A DNA stretch of 20,134 nt from a virus, in IMG/VR virus record IMGVR_UViG_3300028025_007030, positions 1-20,134 of that record; one strand, given 5' to 3'. The position numbers and the translations under genes are program-made. The notes under the pieces are model-generated. The model was not told the origin of the DNA. It saw only the letters and a list, made by a program, of their open reading frames with translations, and did no database searches. Each line of letters starts with the position of its first letter. The first letter of the stretch is position 1. Shown piece after piece: positions 7,126 to 15,019 of the stretch.

Positions 7126-7858
7126 TTACTTTATTTTTTGCTACATCTAGTGTATCAAATTCACGTTCTATATCTAAAAGTGATTTTATTTCTTGATTTG
7201 TTTTTTCTTTATCTGCTTTAGATTTTTCTACTTCTTCAGGTGATTTTTCTCTTCCTGTTGGTTGAGGGAACGCTTTAATTATTGATTGCACATCAAATGT
7301 AGGATCAGCATTTTCAGGGTCGTTATTTAAAACAACAATGTTATTTCCAAATGCTTGTCTATAAATATCAATATTTTTTACTACACCTTCCCAACTTTTT
7401 AATACAGCACTTGTAGGTAAACTTCTACCACGTTCCGCATTACGTTTTAAAGATGTCATAGGGGATACATAAAGTAATATCATAAATGTATCGTACCCCA
7501 TTGCCTCTAAATCTTCTTTTTTCTTAAGTAGTGGATTTGATGCAGCACCTGTGCCATCAATTACAACATTTTCTGAACTAGATAAGGTTTGTTTTTCTTT
7601 TTCTCTTGTTACTACTCTAGCTTTACCCATTAATTTAGCTGCTCGGGATAACTCTTCAGGTGACATTGAAGCAAAATCTTCCTTACCTAATTCTGTTTTT
7701 AACAATTCTTCATAAACGTCATCTACGTTTATTACTTTAAAATTTTTAAGACCTAATTGATTAAGTATAGTTGTCTTACCAGATCCAGCAGGCCCCGCCA
7801 TAAAAATGGCTTTAGGTTTTGATTGAATCTCTTTAAGTAATTGAACTAGACTTATCAT
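7109..7858 (-). CDS. P-loop kinase, zeta-toxin/AAA_33-like
   Basis: A 249-residue NTPase or kinase. The Walker A motif is G22-PAGSGKT-29 after strand KAIFMA. An acidic pair D46-D47 (VINVDDVYEE) occupies the place of the substrate or catalytic Asp of zeta-type kinases. D101-GTG-104 (NVVIDGTGA) is the next strand motif. An Arg-rich lid, KRNAERGRSLP, follows strand TFMILLYVS. The core is complete by about residue 195. The last 50 residues are a charged, coiled-coil-like extension. Zeta toxins phosphorylate UDP-sugars, but many phage members are polynucleotide, nucleoside or unknown kinases, so the substrate is left open. No epsilon-type antitoxin is next to it, which argues against a toxin module. 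It overlaps the following nucleotidyltransferase gene by 17 bases, suggesting coupled expression. Confidence 0.85.
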   Translation of the reverse strand: MISLVQLLKEIQSKPKAIFMAGPAGSGKTTILNQLGLKNFKVINVDDVYEELLKTELGKEDFASMSPEELSRAAKLMGKARVVTREKEKQTLSSSENVVIDGTGAASNPLLKKKEDLEAMGYDTFMILLYVSPMTSLKRNAERGRSLPTSAVLKSWEGVVKNIDIYRQAFGNNIVVLNNDPENADPTFDVQSIIKAFPQPTGREKSPEEVEKSKADKEKTNQEIKSLLDIEREFDTLDVAKNKVNEFIS

Positions 7859-7869
7859 AATTATACATA

Positions 7870-8643
7870 TTATGAATTTCGTTTAGCTACTGTTCTGAAT
7901 TCAGTAAATACTGGTGAATGGGTTGGGTTTTCTAGGTCAAATAAACGTTTTACTGTTTTGAAAATATCAATATTTTCTTCAAATGTTCTAGTTGATTCAA
8001 CTATTTCCCATCCTTTACCTTGCATTTTATCTTTTTTAGATCCACGTTTTGAAGATTTTAACCATAAAATACCGTAATGATCTATTTTTTTACCAAAACA
8101 TTCTTCATAACATTGTCCATAAACTGCCGTTTGTAATTCATATGTTGTTTGTAGTTGATTAGATGTTTTTAAGTCTAATAACCATAGTTTACCATTAATT
8201 TCAACAATTAGATCACATGTACCGGCTACTTTTAATTTATCTGAAAATAAGTGAACTTCTGTTTCAATTAAAGTAGGTTTAAAAGTTTCCCAAAACTCAA
8301 CAAAACGTAAAAACATTTGCCAAACATCTGGGTTATATTGGGGGCGACCTTTATCATCTAGAAATCTTAATTCTTCTCCATTTAAGTATGCTTCACTTAA
8401 TTCATGGACTTGGGTACCTTCTTCAGCTGCTTTTTTAACAATATAGTCAGCTGAAAATCCAACTTGTTTAAGCCAGTTTTCAAAGAATTTACCTTTAGGG
8501 TAATATCCTAAAACATATGTTACAGATGGATAATATTTTCCATTTCTTCTATAATAACGAGAATCAGGTAATGTTATTTGTTGAGCGTCATCTGAAATTT
8601 CTAAAATTCGATCATAGGATTTTTTAATATTCCTTTTTTTCAT
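7870..8643 (-). CDS. PD-(D/E)XK exonuclease, RecB/Cas4-like
   Basis: A 257-residue nuclease of the RecB/Cas4-like PD-(D/E)XK group. The motifs are in order: YPSVTYVLG near the N terminus; G76-TQVHEL with H80; E127/E129 (IETEVHLF); G141-TCD-144 (motif II Asp); L156-D157-L-K159-T (motif III DxK); and Q171-xxxY175 (ELQTAVYGQCY). All catalytic positions are present. The four-Cys iron-sulphur cluster of classical Cas4 is not seen, as only two nearby Cys are visible, so it is a cluster-free phage version. Its likely role is 5' or 3' end resection in phage recombination or replication, or degradation of host DNA. It overlaps the primase gene by four bases (ATGA), linking it to DNA replication. No CRISPR array is nearby. 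Confidence 0.9.
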   Translation of the reverse strand: MKKRNIKKSYDRILEISDDAQQITLPDSRYYRRNGKYYPSVTYVLGYYPKGKFFENWLKQVGFSADYIVKKAAEEGTQVHELSEAYLNGEELRFLDDKGRPQYNPDVWQMFLRFVEFWETFKPTLIETEVHLFSDKLKVAGTCDLIVEINGKLWLLDLKTSNQLQTTYELQTAVYGQCYEECFGKKIDHYGILWLKSSKRGSKKDKMQGKGWEIVESTRTFEENIDIFKTVKRLFDLENPTHSPVFTEFRTVAKRNS

Positions 8644-9566
8644 ATGGTATATAATTTTTTCTCCATTAAATTATATTGTGTTAAAGGAGAAACGGTTTGT
8701 ACAAGTTTAGTAAAATTTTCAAATCCCATTTCACTTGGGTCTTTTCCTTGCATTTCTACAAGATAAACTTCTTTTCCAATGTCTAAAAGTTGTTCACAAA
8801 AACCAAGGGCTTGTTTAACAGCATCGGTATCTAAGGCAATGTATATTTTTTGTACTTTAGATTCAACTAATCGTTTCATTAAATTAGGTTGAATATTTTT
8901 ACCAAATAGTGGAACCGCATTTCGTTTTATTGCTATTGCATCAAATGGACCCTCACATAATATGATAGGTAAATCCCAATTAATAAACAATTCAAACGGT
9001 ATTATATCGCGAGACGTTTCAGGGTTACGGTATTTGGTGTAAGGGTCTTTTTCAAATGATCTAGCGGTAAAATAATTTAATTTACCATTATTATCATATG
9101 AAGGTATAACAATCATATTATTATATTGTCCTGAATCACAGTAGCCTATATGGTATTTTAAAATATCTTGTTTAGATATATTTCGTTTTTTAAGGTAGGC
9201 TAAAGCATGTCTAGCTGTTATATCTTTATTATTGATAAATGTTTTAAATTCTTTTGGAAGTTCTAAAGAAGTATAAGTTATTTCTATACTATCATCAGAT
9301 ATATTTTTAACTAGTTTTCCAAGTTCTTGAAAGTAAGTAGCATCAACTTGAATTTGTTTAAATAAACTTTTAATTGTTTTTCCTTTTTTACTACACGCCC
9401 AACAAGCCCATGGGTTTTTTCCTTCTTTGTTTTCAGTAAAATTAACTTCTAATTTTGGTTTATGATGGTGACAAAAAGGACAAGTGTATGCTTGATTACC
9501 TCTAGCGGTACGTTTCCCTGCTCCTAAAACAGAGTTTACCAAATTTACTAGTAACTCATTTACCAT
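8640..9566 (-). CDS. DnaG-like DNA primase (zinc-binding plus TOPRIM)
   Basis: A 308-residue primase if started at the ATG 9564-9566. A zinc-binding domain at the N terminus has C29-PFC-32 and C55-WAC-58 (about 22 residues apart), as in DnaG/T7-type primases. The TOPRIM core shows the Glu motif L203-C-E205-G (IILCEGPFDAIAI), the DxD motif D246-T-D248 (YIALDTDA) and a late D276-PSE. No helicase domain follows, and the protein ends soon after TOPRIM, so a separate helicase must exist elsewhere. It should make RNA primers for lagging-strand synthesis. An in-frame TTG at 9579-9581 would add five residues. The ATG is preferred because it gives a normal hydrophobic first helix and other genes here use ATG. 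The stop overlaps the exonuclease start. Confidence 0.9.
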   Translation of the reverse strand: MVNELLVNLVNSVLGAGKRTARGNQAYTCPFCHHHKPKLEVNFTENKEGKNPWACWACSKKGKTIKSLFKQIQVDATYFQELGKLVKNISDDSIEITYTSLELPKEFKTFINNKDITARHALAYLKKRNISKQDILKYHIGYCDSGQYNNMIVIPSYDNNGKLNYFTARSFEKDPYTKYRNPETSRDIIPFELFINWDLPIILCEGPFDAIAIKRNAVPLFGKNIQPNLMKRLVESKVQKIYIALDTDAVKQALGFCEQLLDIGKEVYLVEMQGKDPSEMGFENFTKLVQTVSPLTQYNLMEKKLYTI

Positions 9567-9583
9567 AAATGCAAGATACAATC

Positions 9584-10039
9584 TTATTCTTGGGTAACAA
9601 AGTCTTTTGCAAAAAACTTACCTAAAATGTTAGTATTAAGCCACTCATTTGATTCTAAAACACCTAATTGAAATTGGTATTTACATTCAAAATATGTAAG
9701 TAGTTTTTTATTTGGTACAAGATGAATTATTTCACGTGTAAATTCTTCTTGTTTTCCCTCTTTTATTTTATGTTTGATGAATTCTTCTGAACCATAATAG
9801 GTTTTCCAATCGGATTCTTTTTGGATAGTATGGGTAGTTAATTTTCTTCCTCTGGTTGTAGGTTGTTCAGCTAATTCCTTTTTGGTTAATTTTTTCTTAA
9901 CGTTATGATATAATACTTTTTTACCTAAATATGATTTACCTGAGGGTTCATGGATGGTAAGATAAATAAAACCATATGTTTCTTGGGGGAAATCCTCAAG
10001 GGATTCTATTCTTTTATCTTTGTATAACCAATTTAACAT
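9584..10039 (-). CDS. GIY-YIG-like nuclease (Seg-type)
   Basis: A 151-residue protein resembling the GIY-YIG domain of phage nucleases. G23-FIY-26 stands for GIY, S36-YLGKK-41 for YIG, then W78-KTYYGS, R102 in TREII, E118 (YFECKYQ) as the metal-binding Glu, and N135/N137 (WLNTNI) as the late Asn. All active-site-type residues are present. There is no obvious C-terminal DNA-binding domain, so it is a minimal single-domain version. Such genes in T4-like phages may be homing endonucleases or domesticated repair or degradation nucleases. The lack of any interrupted gene or intron nearby favours a resident function. It sits between the tail-fibre gene (6-base gap) and the primase. Confidence 0.8.
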   Translation of the reverse strand: MLNWLYKDKRIESLEDFPQETYGFIYLTIHEPSGKSYLGKKVLYHNVKKKLTKKELAEQPTTRGRKLTTHTIQKESDWKTYYGSEEFIKHKIKEGKQEEFTREIIHLVPNKKLLTYFECKYQFQLGVLESNEWLNTNILGKFFAKDFVTQE

Positions 10040-10045
10040 AAAAAA

Positions 10046-11431
10046 TTAACTTATAGATCCTACAAAAGTACCTCCTATATTAGCAACCCATATGGTAGCT
10101 GCTCCAGAATTTGCAGCTAAAGTTACAGATGAAGTTGATGTTTGGCCTGCTCCTCTAGAGCATAGAACGTTAGTATGTCCTGAAGTAGTTGTGCTAGCTT
10201 GTATGGTGATTTGTCTGTTGAAGGGATTGACATTTCTAATATATATTTTTATTGATTTTCCATCTGTTAGGTCGGAGATAGTTAAGATTCTATTAGCTGA
10301 GAAGTTAGCTATCCAACTAGATATTGCACAATTAGGTGTAATATTAAGATTAGTTGCTCCACTAGTAAAATTACAAGTTCTTAAAATAACACTTCCACTT
10401 GTAATAAGCGCTAAAGATGAAGTTGTTGAATTTAAAGAATATGAAGAACTTATAGCATACGATGCTGTTAAATTATTTATAACACCAGTTTCACCAGTTA
10501 TAGAACCAGTCATGTTAAGTGATCCAGTAATAGAAAGAGATCCAGTATGAGAATCATTACCATTTTTAAGAATGTAACGAGCATCTGCTGCTGGTACATC
10601 TAAAGGTGATATTACTAACCATTGTCCCTCTCCAGTAATTGAACTAGTAGTATAAATATAAGCATCACCATTGTTGTTAGGGTCAACATCTCCAGAAATA
10701 ACCCATATTGTTCCTGGGGTAAGTGAACCTGTATTAGCTCCGGAAGAAGATATAACTAATGATGATGAATTCCCTGTTATTGTAGATGATAATGCTACTG
10801 AAACGTTTCCTCCAGGAGAAGGTAAAACTCCATTTACTGAAGTTACAAGACCTGAGGTAGGAATATTTGAGTTTAAAGCATATGAAGCAGTTATAGCATA
10901 AGATGCCGTTCCAAATAAACTTCCTGTTATGTCTGGAGCTAGTAAGCTACCAGTTACTGTTAATGAGTTTACTCTAAATGTAGATTCCCATTGGTTCAAT
11001 GCGGGGTTAACTTGGGTTACTTTAAAAGGATTTACATTGTAATTTGGGTCCCAGAATTTAATTCCATCTTGTCCAACTTGAATAATAGAACCTGAAGTAT
11101 TTGAAGAGTTGTTGGATTTTATTCCAATGCTACCAGGTTCAATAGAAAAAGTTGAAGTTAAAGATGGATCATAAGATGTTAATGTAATGGGTGTTCCTGT
11201 TAAAGTACCATCATCTAAGCTAATAAATGAACTTGAAGGAGCTACATTTATATCATATTGGCTTAATAATGTTGAGCCAAGAGCATTTATAGAACCAGTC
11301 ATATTAAACGATCCTGAAAGAGATATATCGTATTCTTCTATTCCGGTAAAGGCATCTATTGATTGGGTAACATGCCAAGGGCGGATTATTCCAAGAGAAG
11401 TTATTCCTGTTTTTGAGAATTGGTTAGCCAT
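10046..11431 (-). CDS. Tail fibre / virion structural protein
   Basis: A 461-residue protein with fibre-like composition (Ser, Thr, Gly, Asn; few charges). It has repeated short motifs of the kind seen in phage fibres: SGSFNMTGSI and TGSLNMTGSI, LTVTGSLLAPDITGSLFGT, and ASYAITASYALN / ASYAISSSYSLN. The N terminus (about 1-35, TSLGIIRPWHVTQSIDAFTG) looks like a conserved attachment segment. The C terminus (about 350-461) is a beta-rich domain without Cys clusters or enzyme motifs, perhaps the receptor-binding tip. No signal peptide is present. It lies directly after the tailspike gene (27-base linker) and before the GIY-YIG gene. Its likely job is to support or complement the tailspike in host binding. 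Confidence as a structural gene is high; the exact part of the fibre is inferred. Confidence 0.85.
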   Translation of the reverse strand: MANQFSKTGITSLGIIRPWHVTQSIDAFTGIEEYDISLSGSFNMTGSINALGSTLLSQYDINVAPSSSFISLDDGTLTGTPITLTSYDPSLTSTFSIEPGSIGIKSNNSSNTSGSIIQVGQDGIKFWDPNYNVNPFKVTQVNPALNQWESTFRVNSLTVTGSLLAPDITGSLFGTASYAITASYALNSNIPTSGLVTSVNGVLPSPGGNVSVALSSTITGNSSSLVISSSGANTGSLTPGTIWVISGDVDPNNNGDAYIYTTSSITGEGQWLVISPLDVPAADARYILKNGNDSHTGSLSITGSLNMTGSITGETGVINNLTASYAISSSYSLNSTTSSLALITSGSVILRTCNFTSGATNLNITPNCAISSWIANFSANRILTISDLTDGKSIKIYIRNVNPFNRQITIQASTTTSGHTNVLCSRGAGQTSTSSVTLAANSGAATIWVANIGGTFVGSIS

Positions 11432-11458
11432 TTAAATTTTATTATAAATATTAAATTA

Positions 11459-14400
11459 TTATTTTGATGCCCATCCTGTATTTCCTGTTCCTGATTCTTT
11501 TACATAAAGTGTAGAACCTACTCCACCCGTTAAATTAATATAAATAGTTCCTACGTCAGCAGCAAGTACTCCTTCAGGGGCTCCAGAACCTTTTAATTTT
11601 AATGGTGCATATATGTTACCTTCTGTTATCCAATAATCTGGTTGTTTTCCTGAGGGATTGATAGAGGTTGGGTTTGTAATATTTAAATTATTTCCTGAGT
11701 CAAAGAAATTTGTAAAAGAACTGGTTGGGGTTATATAAGCTCCTCTAATTTTGTTTCCATCTCCTATTAATGTATTTCCTATAAATGTAAAGTTAATTAT
11801 ATCAGCATTATTATTTGCTTGTAAAAAATATCCATCTATTTGAGAACCACTAAAATAACAATTTTGAATATTTAAATTTTCAATCGGGGATGCTAAAGTT
11901 ATAGGAACAGAATAAGCATCATATATTTTGCAATTGTTTAGATTTAATTGTTTTAAATTTAATCCATTGTCTGTTATAACTAACCTAGGAGCATTGGTTT
12001 CACAATTTGTTAGTGTTACAGGTGTATCATCATATAAACGTAAAGCAGAATAAAATGCACTAGAACCAGTGGAAGGAGATGAATATATAGTTTTTAAATT
12101 TTCAATTCTAAATTCATTTGAACCTCCGGTTAAGTTATTATTACTTAAATTAATTCCACAACGAGTATTATATGATTTTATATTTTTTATATTAACAAAA
12201 GAAGAAGTAATAGCAGAAATATTAAGACATATACTAGTATCATCAAAAGATGGATTATACATGTCAATATCTTCAATAGTTAAACGTTGAACTTCTGTAC
12301 CTACAGATGAAAAACCAATAGAACAATCATCTAGATTTAATCCCTTAATATATATTTCTTGCAGTCCATTATAATTTCCTGTTGATGCTCCAATATAACA
12401 ATCTTTAACATTACAATTTATTATATGTGTTGTTCTGCCTTCTATACTAAAACCATTAGGAAAATTAATAGGTGGTGGGGTACCATACCTATTAAATCCT
12501 CCAATTGCTGTACAATTATAGAAATACACTGAACCACAAGTAGCATGTGAATCAAATATTGAAGATGTTGTATGGGCTTTACCTATAAAATTTGTTATTT
12601 TATTTCCCCATCCTACACCCCTATCTGAATCTGTTCCAAATGTTATAGAGTGTCTATTACTTTCACTAGTACCACTAAAAGTTCCATACATTGTTGAATT
12701 ACCTATAGCTATACCATACCCAGCACCATCTTTATTAGCACCATAGTTATTAACATGAACTGTTGGTGAATAACAATCTATTACACTTAAAGAACGTTCA
12801 ATAGCCCCTATAATTTTGACATCAATAGTTGGAGTATCTAAATATTTTAATAAAATTCCTTTTGAATCAATTTGACCACCTTGTTCAACATTTAACGTTC
12901 CTATAGTTTCGAATTTGCCTGAGGTAATTTTAGAAATACTAGCGTCATTTGAAAGTAGGTATGTATCTTCCCACCAACCATAGATATAAATTTCCCCATT
13001 AGATCCGGTTGAATATACTCTTTGAATTTCTCCTTGGGTTCCACCTTCTGCTGATCCTGTATTAAATTGTTGTGCTGAGGTAACTTTAATTAAGTCTCCT
13101 TGTTTTATATTTAATTGAGATAAAGTTATTGGGTTTATTGAAGCTGTGGAATAACCTCTTAAAATATCAGAGGTAGCATTGTATCTTGAAGATCTACTTC
13201 CGGTTGCAAATAAAACAAAATCAGTAGTATCAGATATTAATTTAGAGGTTGGTTCACTAAATACTATAGTATTAGTAGCATTAATAGGTTGGTTAACATT
13301 ATAGATACCATTTAAACATATAGGAACATTTGTAACTCTAGATGCACTGAAAGAATTTTGAAGAGCATTTGTGTCATCAACTATTCCATTTCCTATAGCA
13401 CCATAATTTTCAGGGTAAATAAAACCACTTGATGTTAAATTTATAGGTAAATCAGTTAAACCACTACCATCTCCAATAAAAGAACTAGAAATAATTGATG
13501 CTGTTAATGGTTGATTAAATATTATACCATTTAAATTAAATACAGCTAAATCACTTCTATTGTTGTTTGAAGTACCATTTCCTATTATTACTAGAGAACT
13601 AGTATTATTTTGGGTATTATATCTACCCATTACACTTTGATATGAACCTGATGCTATAGTAGCTAAACCTTCAGCATGTGAAGCTGTTCCTAAAGTTCTA
13701 GTACCATATCCTTCAGCATGTGAAGCATATCCTGCTGCTATAGATTGGTATCCTTCAGCATGGGAGTATGTTCCATCTTGTCCAAATTCTGTAGCTCCCG
13801 CTTGCCCAGGAATACCTGTTCTAGTGAATGCTCCTTCAGCATGTGAATACCACCCACCTGCTATAGAAGCATACCCTTCAGCATGTGATGCTCTACCTAA
13901 AGCTTTTGTAATTGTTCCTTCAGCATGTGAATAATAACCAGAATACCAATTAAATCTAGCTTGTTCAGCGGCATATGAATCTACTTGATCTCCAGAACCT
14001 GCTGTTATGATACTGAAAGTAGCTGATGATGTATTCCAAGTACCAAAAGTAATAGGTGAATCATTTTGTGATACCCAAGCAGAACCTGAATATCTGTAAA
14101 GTAAATTATTATTTGTGTTGTACCAAATATATCCTGTTTTTAAAGGGTCACCGTCTTCATCTTGTGTTGGTGCCGACGCAGATATAAAAAATGGTTCAAC
14201 ATACATTCCACCAGCTTCTGTTCCTGAACCTTCAGCATGTGAGTATCTTGAATTAGCGTATGTTGATCTGCCTTCAGCATGTGCTGAAAAACCAGCATAT
14301 GTGTAAGAACCTTCTGAGTGCCCAAATCTGGAGGAGGTGGTTTGTTGTCCAGTTGCAAATCCATATCCATCTACAACTAATGCTTCATTTCCAAAAGCAA

Positions 14401-14863
14401 ATCCCCACCAATTTGTAACACCTTCTACAGGATAACCAAAAATGTCTAATGTAGGTACTAAAATTCTACTTCCACTACCACCAGCAAAAGCATATCTAAG
14501 ACTACTACTTACAAAATTTCCACTTCCAATTACATGTGACCAATCACCATTATTTATGTTATTTCTTCCCCCAACATATGAACCTCTCCCACTAATTGTA
14601 TTATCTTCTCCAGCACCATGTGAATATAAACCAGTTACAATTAAATCTTTTCCTTGTTTAAAACTTTGGGAAGGGTTAATGTACTGAAATAGATTACTTG
14701 AAAAAAAACTATTGTTTAGTTTATATTGAATATTATAATCTATTCCTGGGGGGGTTAAGGGGATATTAGTTAAACCAGAACCATCTCCAATAAAAGAACC
14801 TGTAAAAGATCCTGTTATTTCATAAAATTGCCCTGCTAACTGCTTAGGTTGGATTAATGCCAT
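11459..14863 (-). CDS. Tailspike with YadA-head-like repeats and pectate-lyase-type beta helix
   Basis: A 1134-residue modular tailspike. The N terminus has a fibre motif, SFIGDGSGLTNIP (about 24-36). Residues about 182-400 carry nine repeats of the SHAEG type with a 13-14-residue period, like the YadA-head (trimeric beta-roll) repeats of adhesins. They are broken by an inserted segment at about 213-308. A second SFIGDGSGLTDLP (about 463-475) precedes the classic opening of pectate-lyase-type phage spikes, Y487-GAIGNGIVDDTNALQ. Several hundred residues of parallel beta helix follow. The C terminus has the common fibre end VGSTLYVKESGTGNTGW. It probably binds, and possibly cleaves, a host surface polysaccharide. 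Catalytic residues of lyases or hydrolases cannot be assigned by eye. It forms a TAATG overlap with the small basic gene before it. Confidence 0.9.
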   Translation of the reverse strand: MALIQPKQLAGQFYEITGSFTGSFIGDGSGLTNIPLTPPGIDYNIQYKLNNSFFSSNLFQYINPSQSFKQGKDLIVTGLYSHGAGEDNTISGRGSYVGGRNNINNGDWSHVIGSGNFVSSSLRYAFAGGSGSRILVPTLDIFGYPVEGVTNWWGFAFGNEALVVDGYGFATGQQTTSSRFGHSEGSYTYAGFSAHAEGRSTYANSRYSHAEGSGTEAGGMYVEPFFISASAPTQDEDGDPLKTGYIWYNTNNNLLYRYSGSAWVSQNDSPITFGTWNTSSATFSIITAGSGDQVDSYAAEQARFNWYSGYYSHAEGTITKALGRASHAEGYASIAGGWYSHAEGAFTRTGIPGQAGATEFGQDGTYSHAEGYQSIAAGYASHAEGYGTRTLGTASHAEGLATIASGSYQSVMGRYNTQNNTSSLVIIGNGTSNNNRSDLAVFNLNGIIFNQPLTASIISSSFIGDGSGLTDLPINLTSSGFIYPENYGAIGNGIVDDTNALQNSFSASRVTNVPICLNGIYNVNQPINATNTIVFSEPTSKLISDTTDFVLFATGSRSSRYNATSDILRGYSTASINPITLSQLNIKQGDLIKVTSAQQFNTGSAEGGTQGEIQRVYSTGSNGEIYIYGWWEDTYLLSNDASISKITSGKFETIGTLNVEQGGQIDSKGILLKYLDTPTIDVKIIGAIERSLSVIDCYSPTVHVNNYGANKDGAGYGIAIGNSTMYGTFSGTSESNRHSITFGTDSDRGVGWGNKITNFIGKAHTTSSIFDSHATCGSVYFYNCTAIGGFNRYGTPPPINFPNGFSIEGRTTHIINCNVKDCYIGASTGNYNGLQEIYIKGLNLDDCSIGFSSVGTEVQRLTIEDIDMYNPSFDDTSICLNISAITSSFVNIKNIKSYNTRCGINLSNNNLTGGSNEFRIENLKTIYSSPSTGSSAFYSALRLYDDTPVTLTNCETNAPRLVITDNGLNLKQLNLNNCKIYDAYSVPITLASPIENLNIQNCYFSGSQIDGYFLQANNNADIINFTFIGNTLIGDGNKIRGAYITPTSSFTNFFDSGNNLNITNPTSINPSGKQPDYWITEGNIYAPLKLKGSGAPEGVLAADVGTIYINLTGGVGSTLYVKESGTGNTGWASK
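13668..14322 (-). repeat. Array of 42-base SHAEG-coding repeats in the tailspike gene
   Basis: Eight copies of a 13-base core (ccttcagcatgtg on the plus strand, one with a substitution) begin at 13668, 13710, 13752, 13833, 13875, 13917, 14229 and 14271. A diverged ninth begins at 14310. Most steps are exactly 42 bases (14 codons). Exceptions are one 81-base step, one 39-base step and one 312-base gap that holds an inserted coding segment. The conserved core encodes SHAEG or AHAEG. Confidence 0.9.
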
Positions 14864-15006
14864 TATCTACCTTGTGCTACGTATGGTTTAATGTAATTTT
14901 TACTAGTTTTTGTTTTGCTAGTTTTTGATTTTGCATGAATCCCAGGACGTTTTTTTCTAGGTTTTTTTACAAATGAAATTGCGGATTGTAACTTTGCTTT
15001 TGCCAT
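14863..15006 (-). CDS. Small very basic conserved phage protein
   Basis: A 47-residue protein starting MAKAKLQSAISFVKKPRKKR, followed by PGIHAKSKTSKTKTSKNY and ending in VAQGR. About a third of its residues are Lys or Arg, with no acidic residue. Short proteins with the RPG(I/V)HAK...SKNY...GQGR pattern recur, from memory, in many unrelated tailed phages, including T4-like ones, usually unannotated. The charge suggests binding to nucleic acid or to an acidic virion partner. It lies between two virion genes: the stop overlaps the tailspike start (TAATG), and the start lies 13 bases after the stop of the 15020-16120 gene. Its leader shares an AATATTTATAATAAAAT stretch with the fibre gene leader. 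Confidence 0.75.
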   Translation of the reverse strand: MAKAKLQSAISFVKKPRKKRPGIHAKSKTSKTKTSKNYIKPYVAQGR

Positions 15007-15019
15007 TTTATTATAAATA

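Noticed and set aside
7109-7858. Zeta-toxin toxin-antitoxin module
   Set aside because: The kinase has no small antitoxin gene beside it and lies in a run of phage metabolic genes, so a toxin role is not supported.
7870-8643. Cas4 as evidence of a CRISPR system
   Set aside because: No repeat-spacer array or other cas gene is visible, and the four-Cys cluster of Cas4 is missing.
9567-9581. TTG start adding five residues to the primase
   Set aside because: The ATG at 9564-9566 gives a typical N terminus and no Shine-Dalgarno supports the TTG. It is kept only as an alternative.
10092-10550. Plus-strand open frame of 152 codons inside the tail-fibre gene
   Set aside because: It lies fully antisense to a gene with clear fibre motifs, has no plausible leader, and its composition follows from the Ser/Thr/Gly/Asn-rich fibre sequence.
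13668-14322. Regular repeats as a CRISPR array
   Set aside because: The repeats are in-frame coding DNA for SHAEG motifs, and the spaces between them are also related coding sequence.
14140-14370. Minus-strand 76-codon frame overlapping the spike gene
   Set aside because: It is the same repeat DNA read in another frame (HML-rich), inside the tailspike gene.
10046-14863. Diversity-generating retroelement acting on fibre or spike
   Set aside because: No reverse transcriptase or template/variable repeat pair was found in the window.
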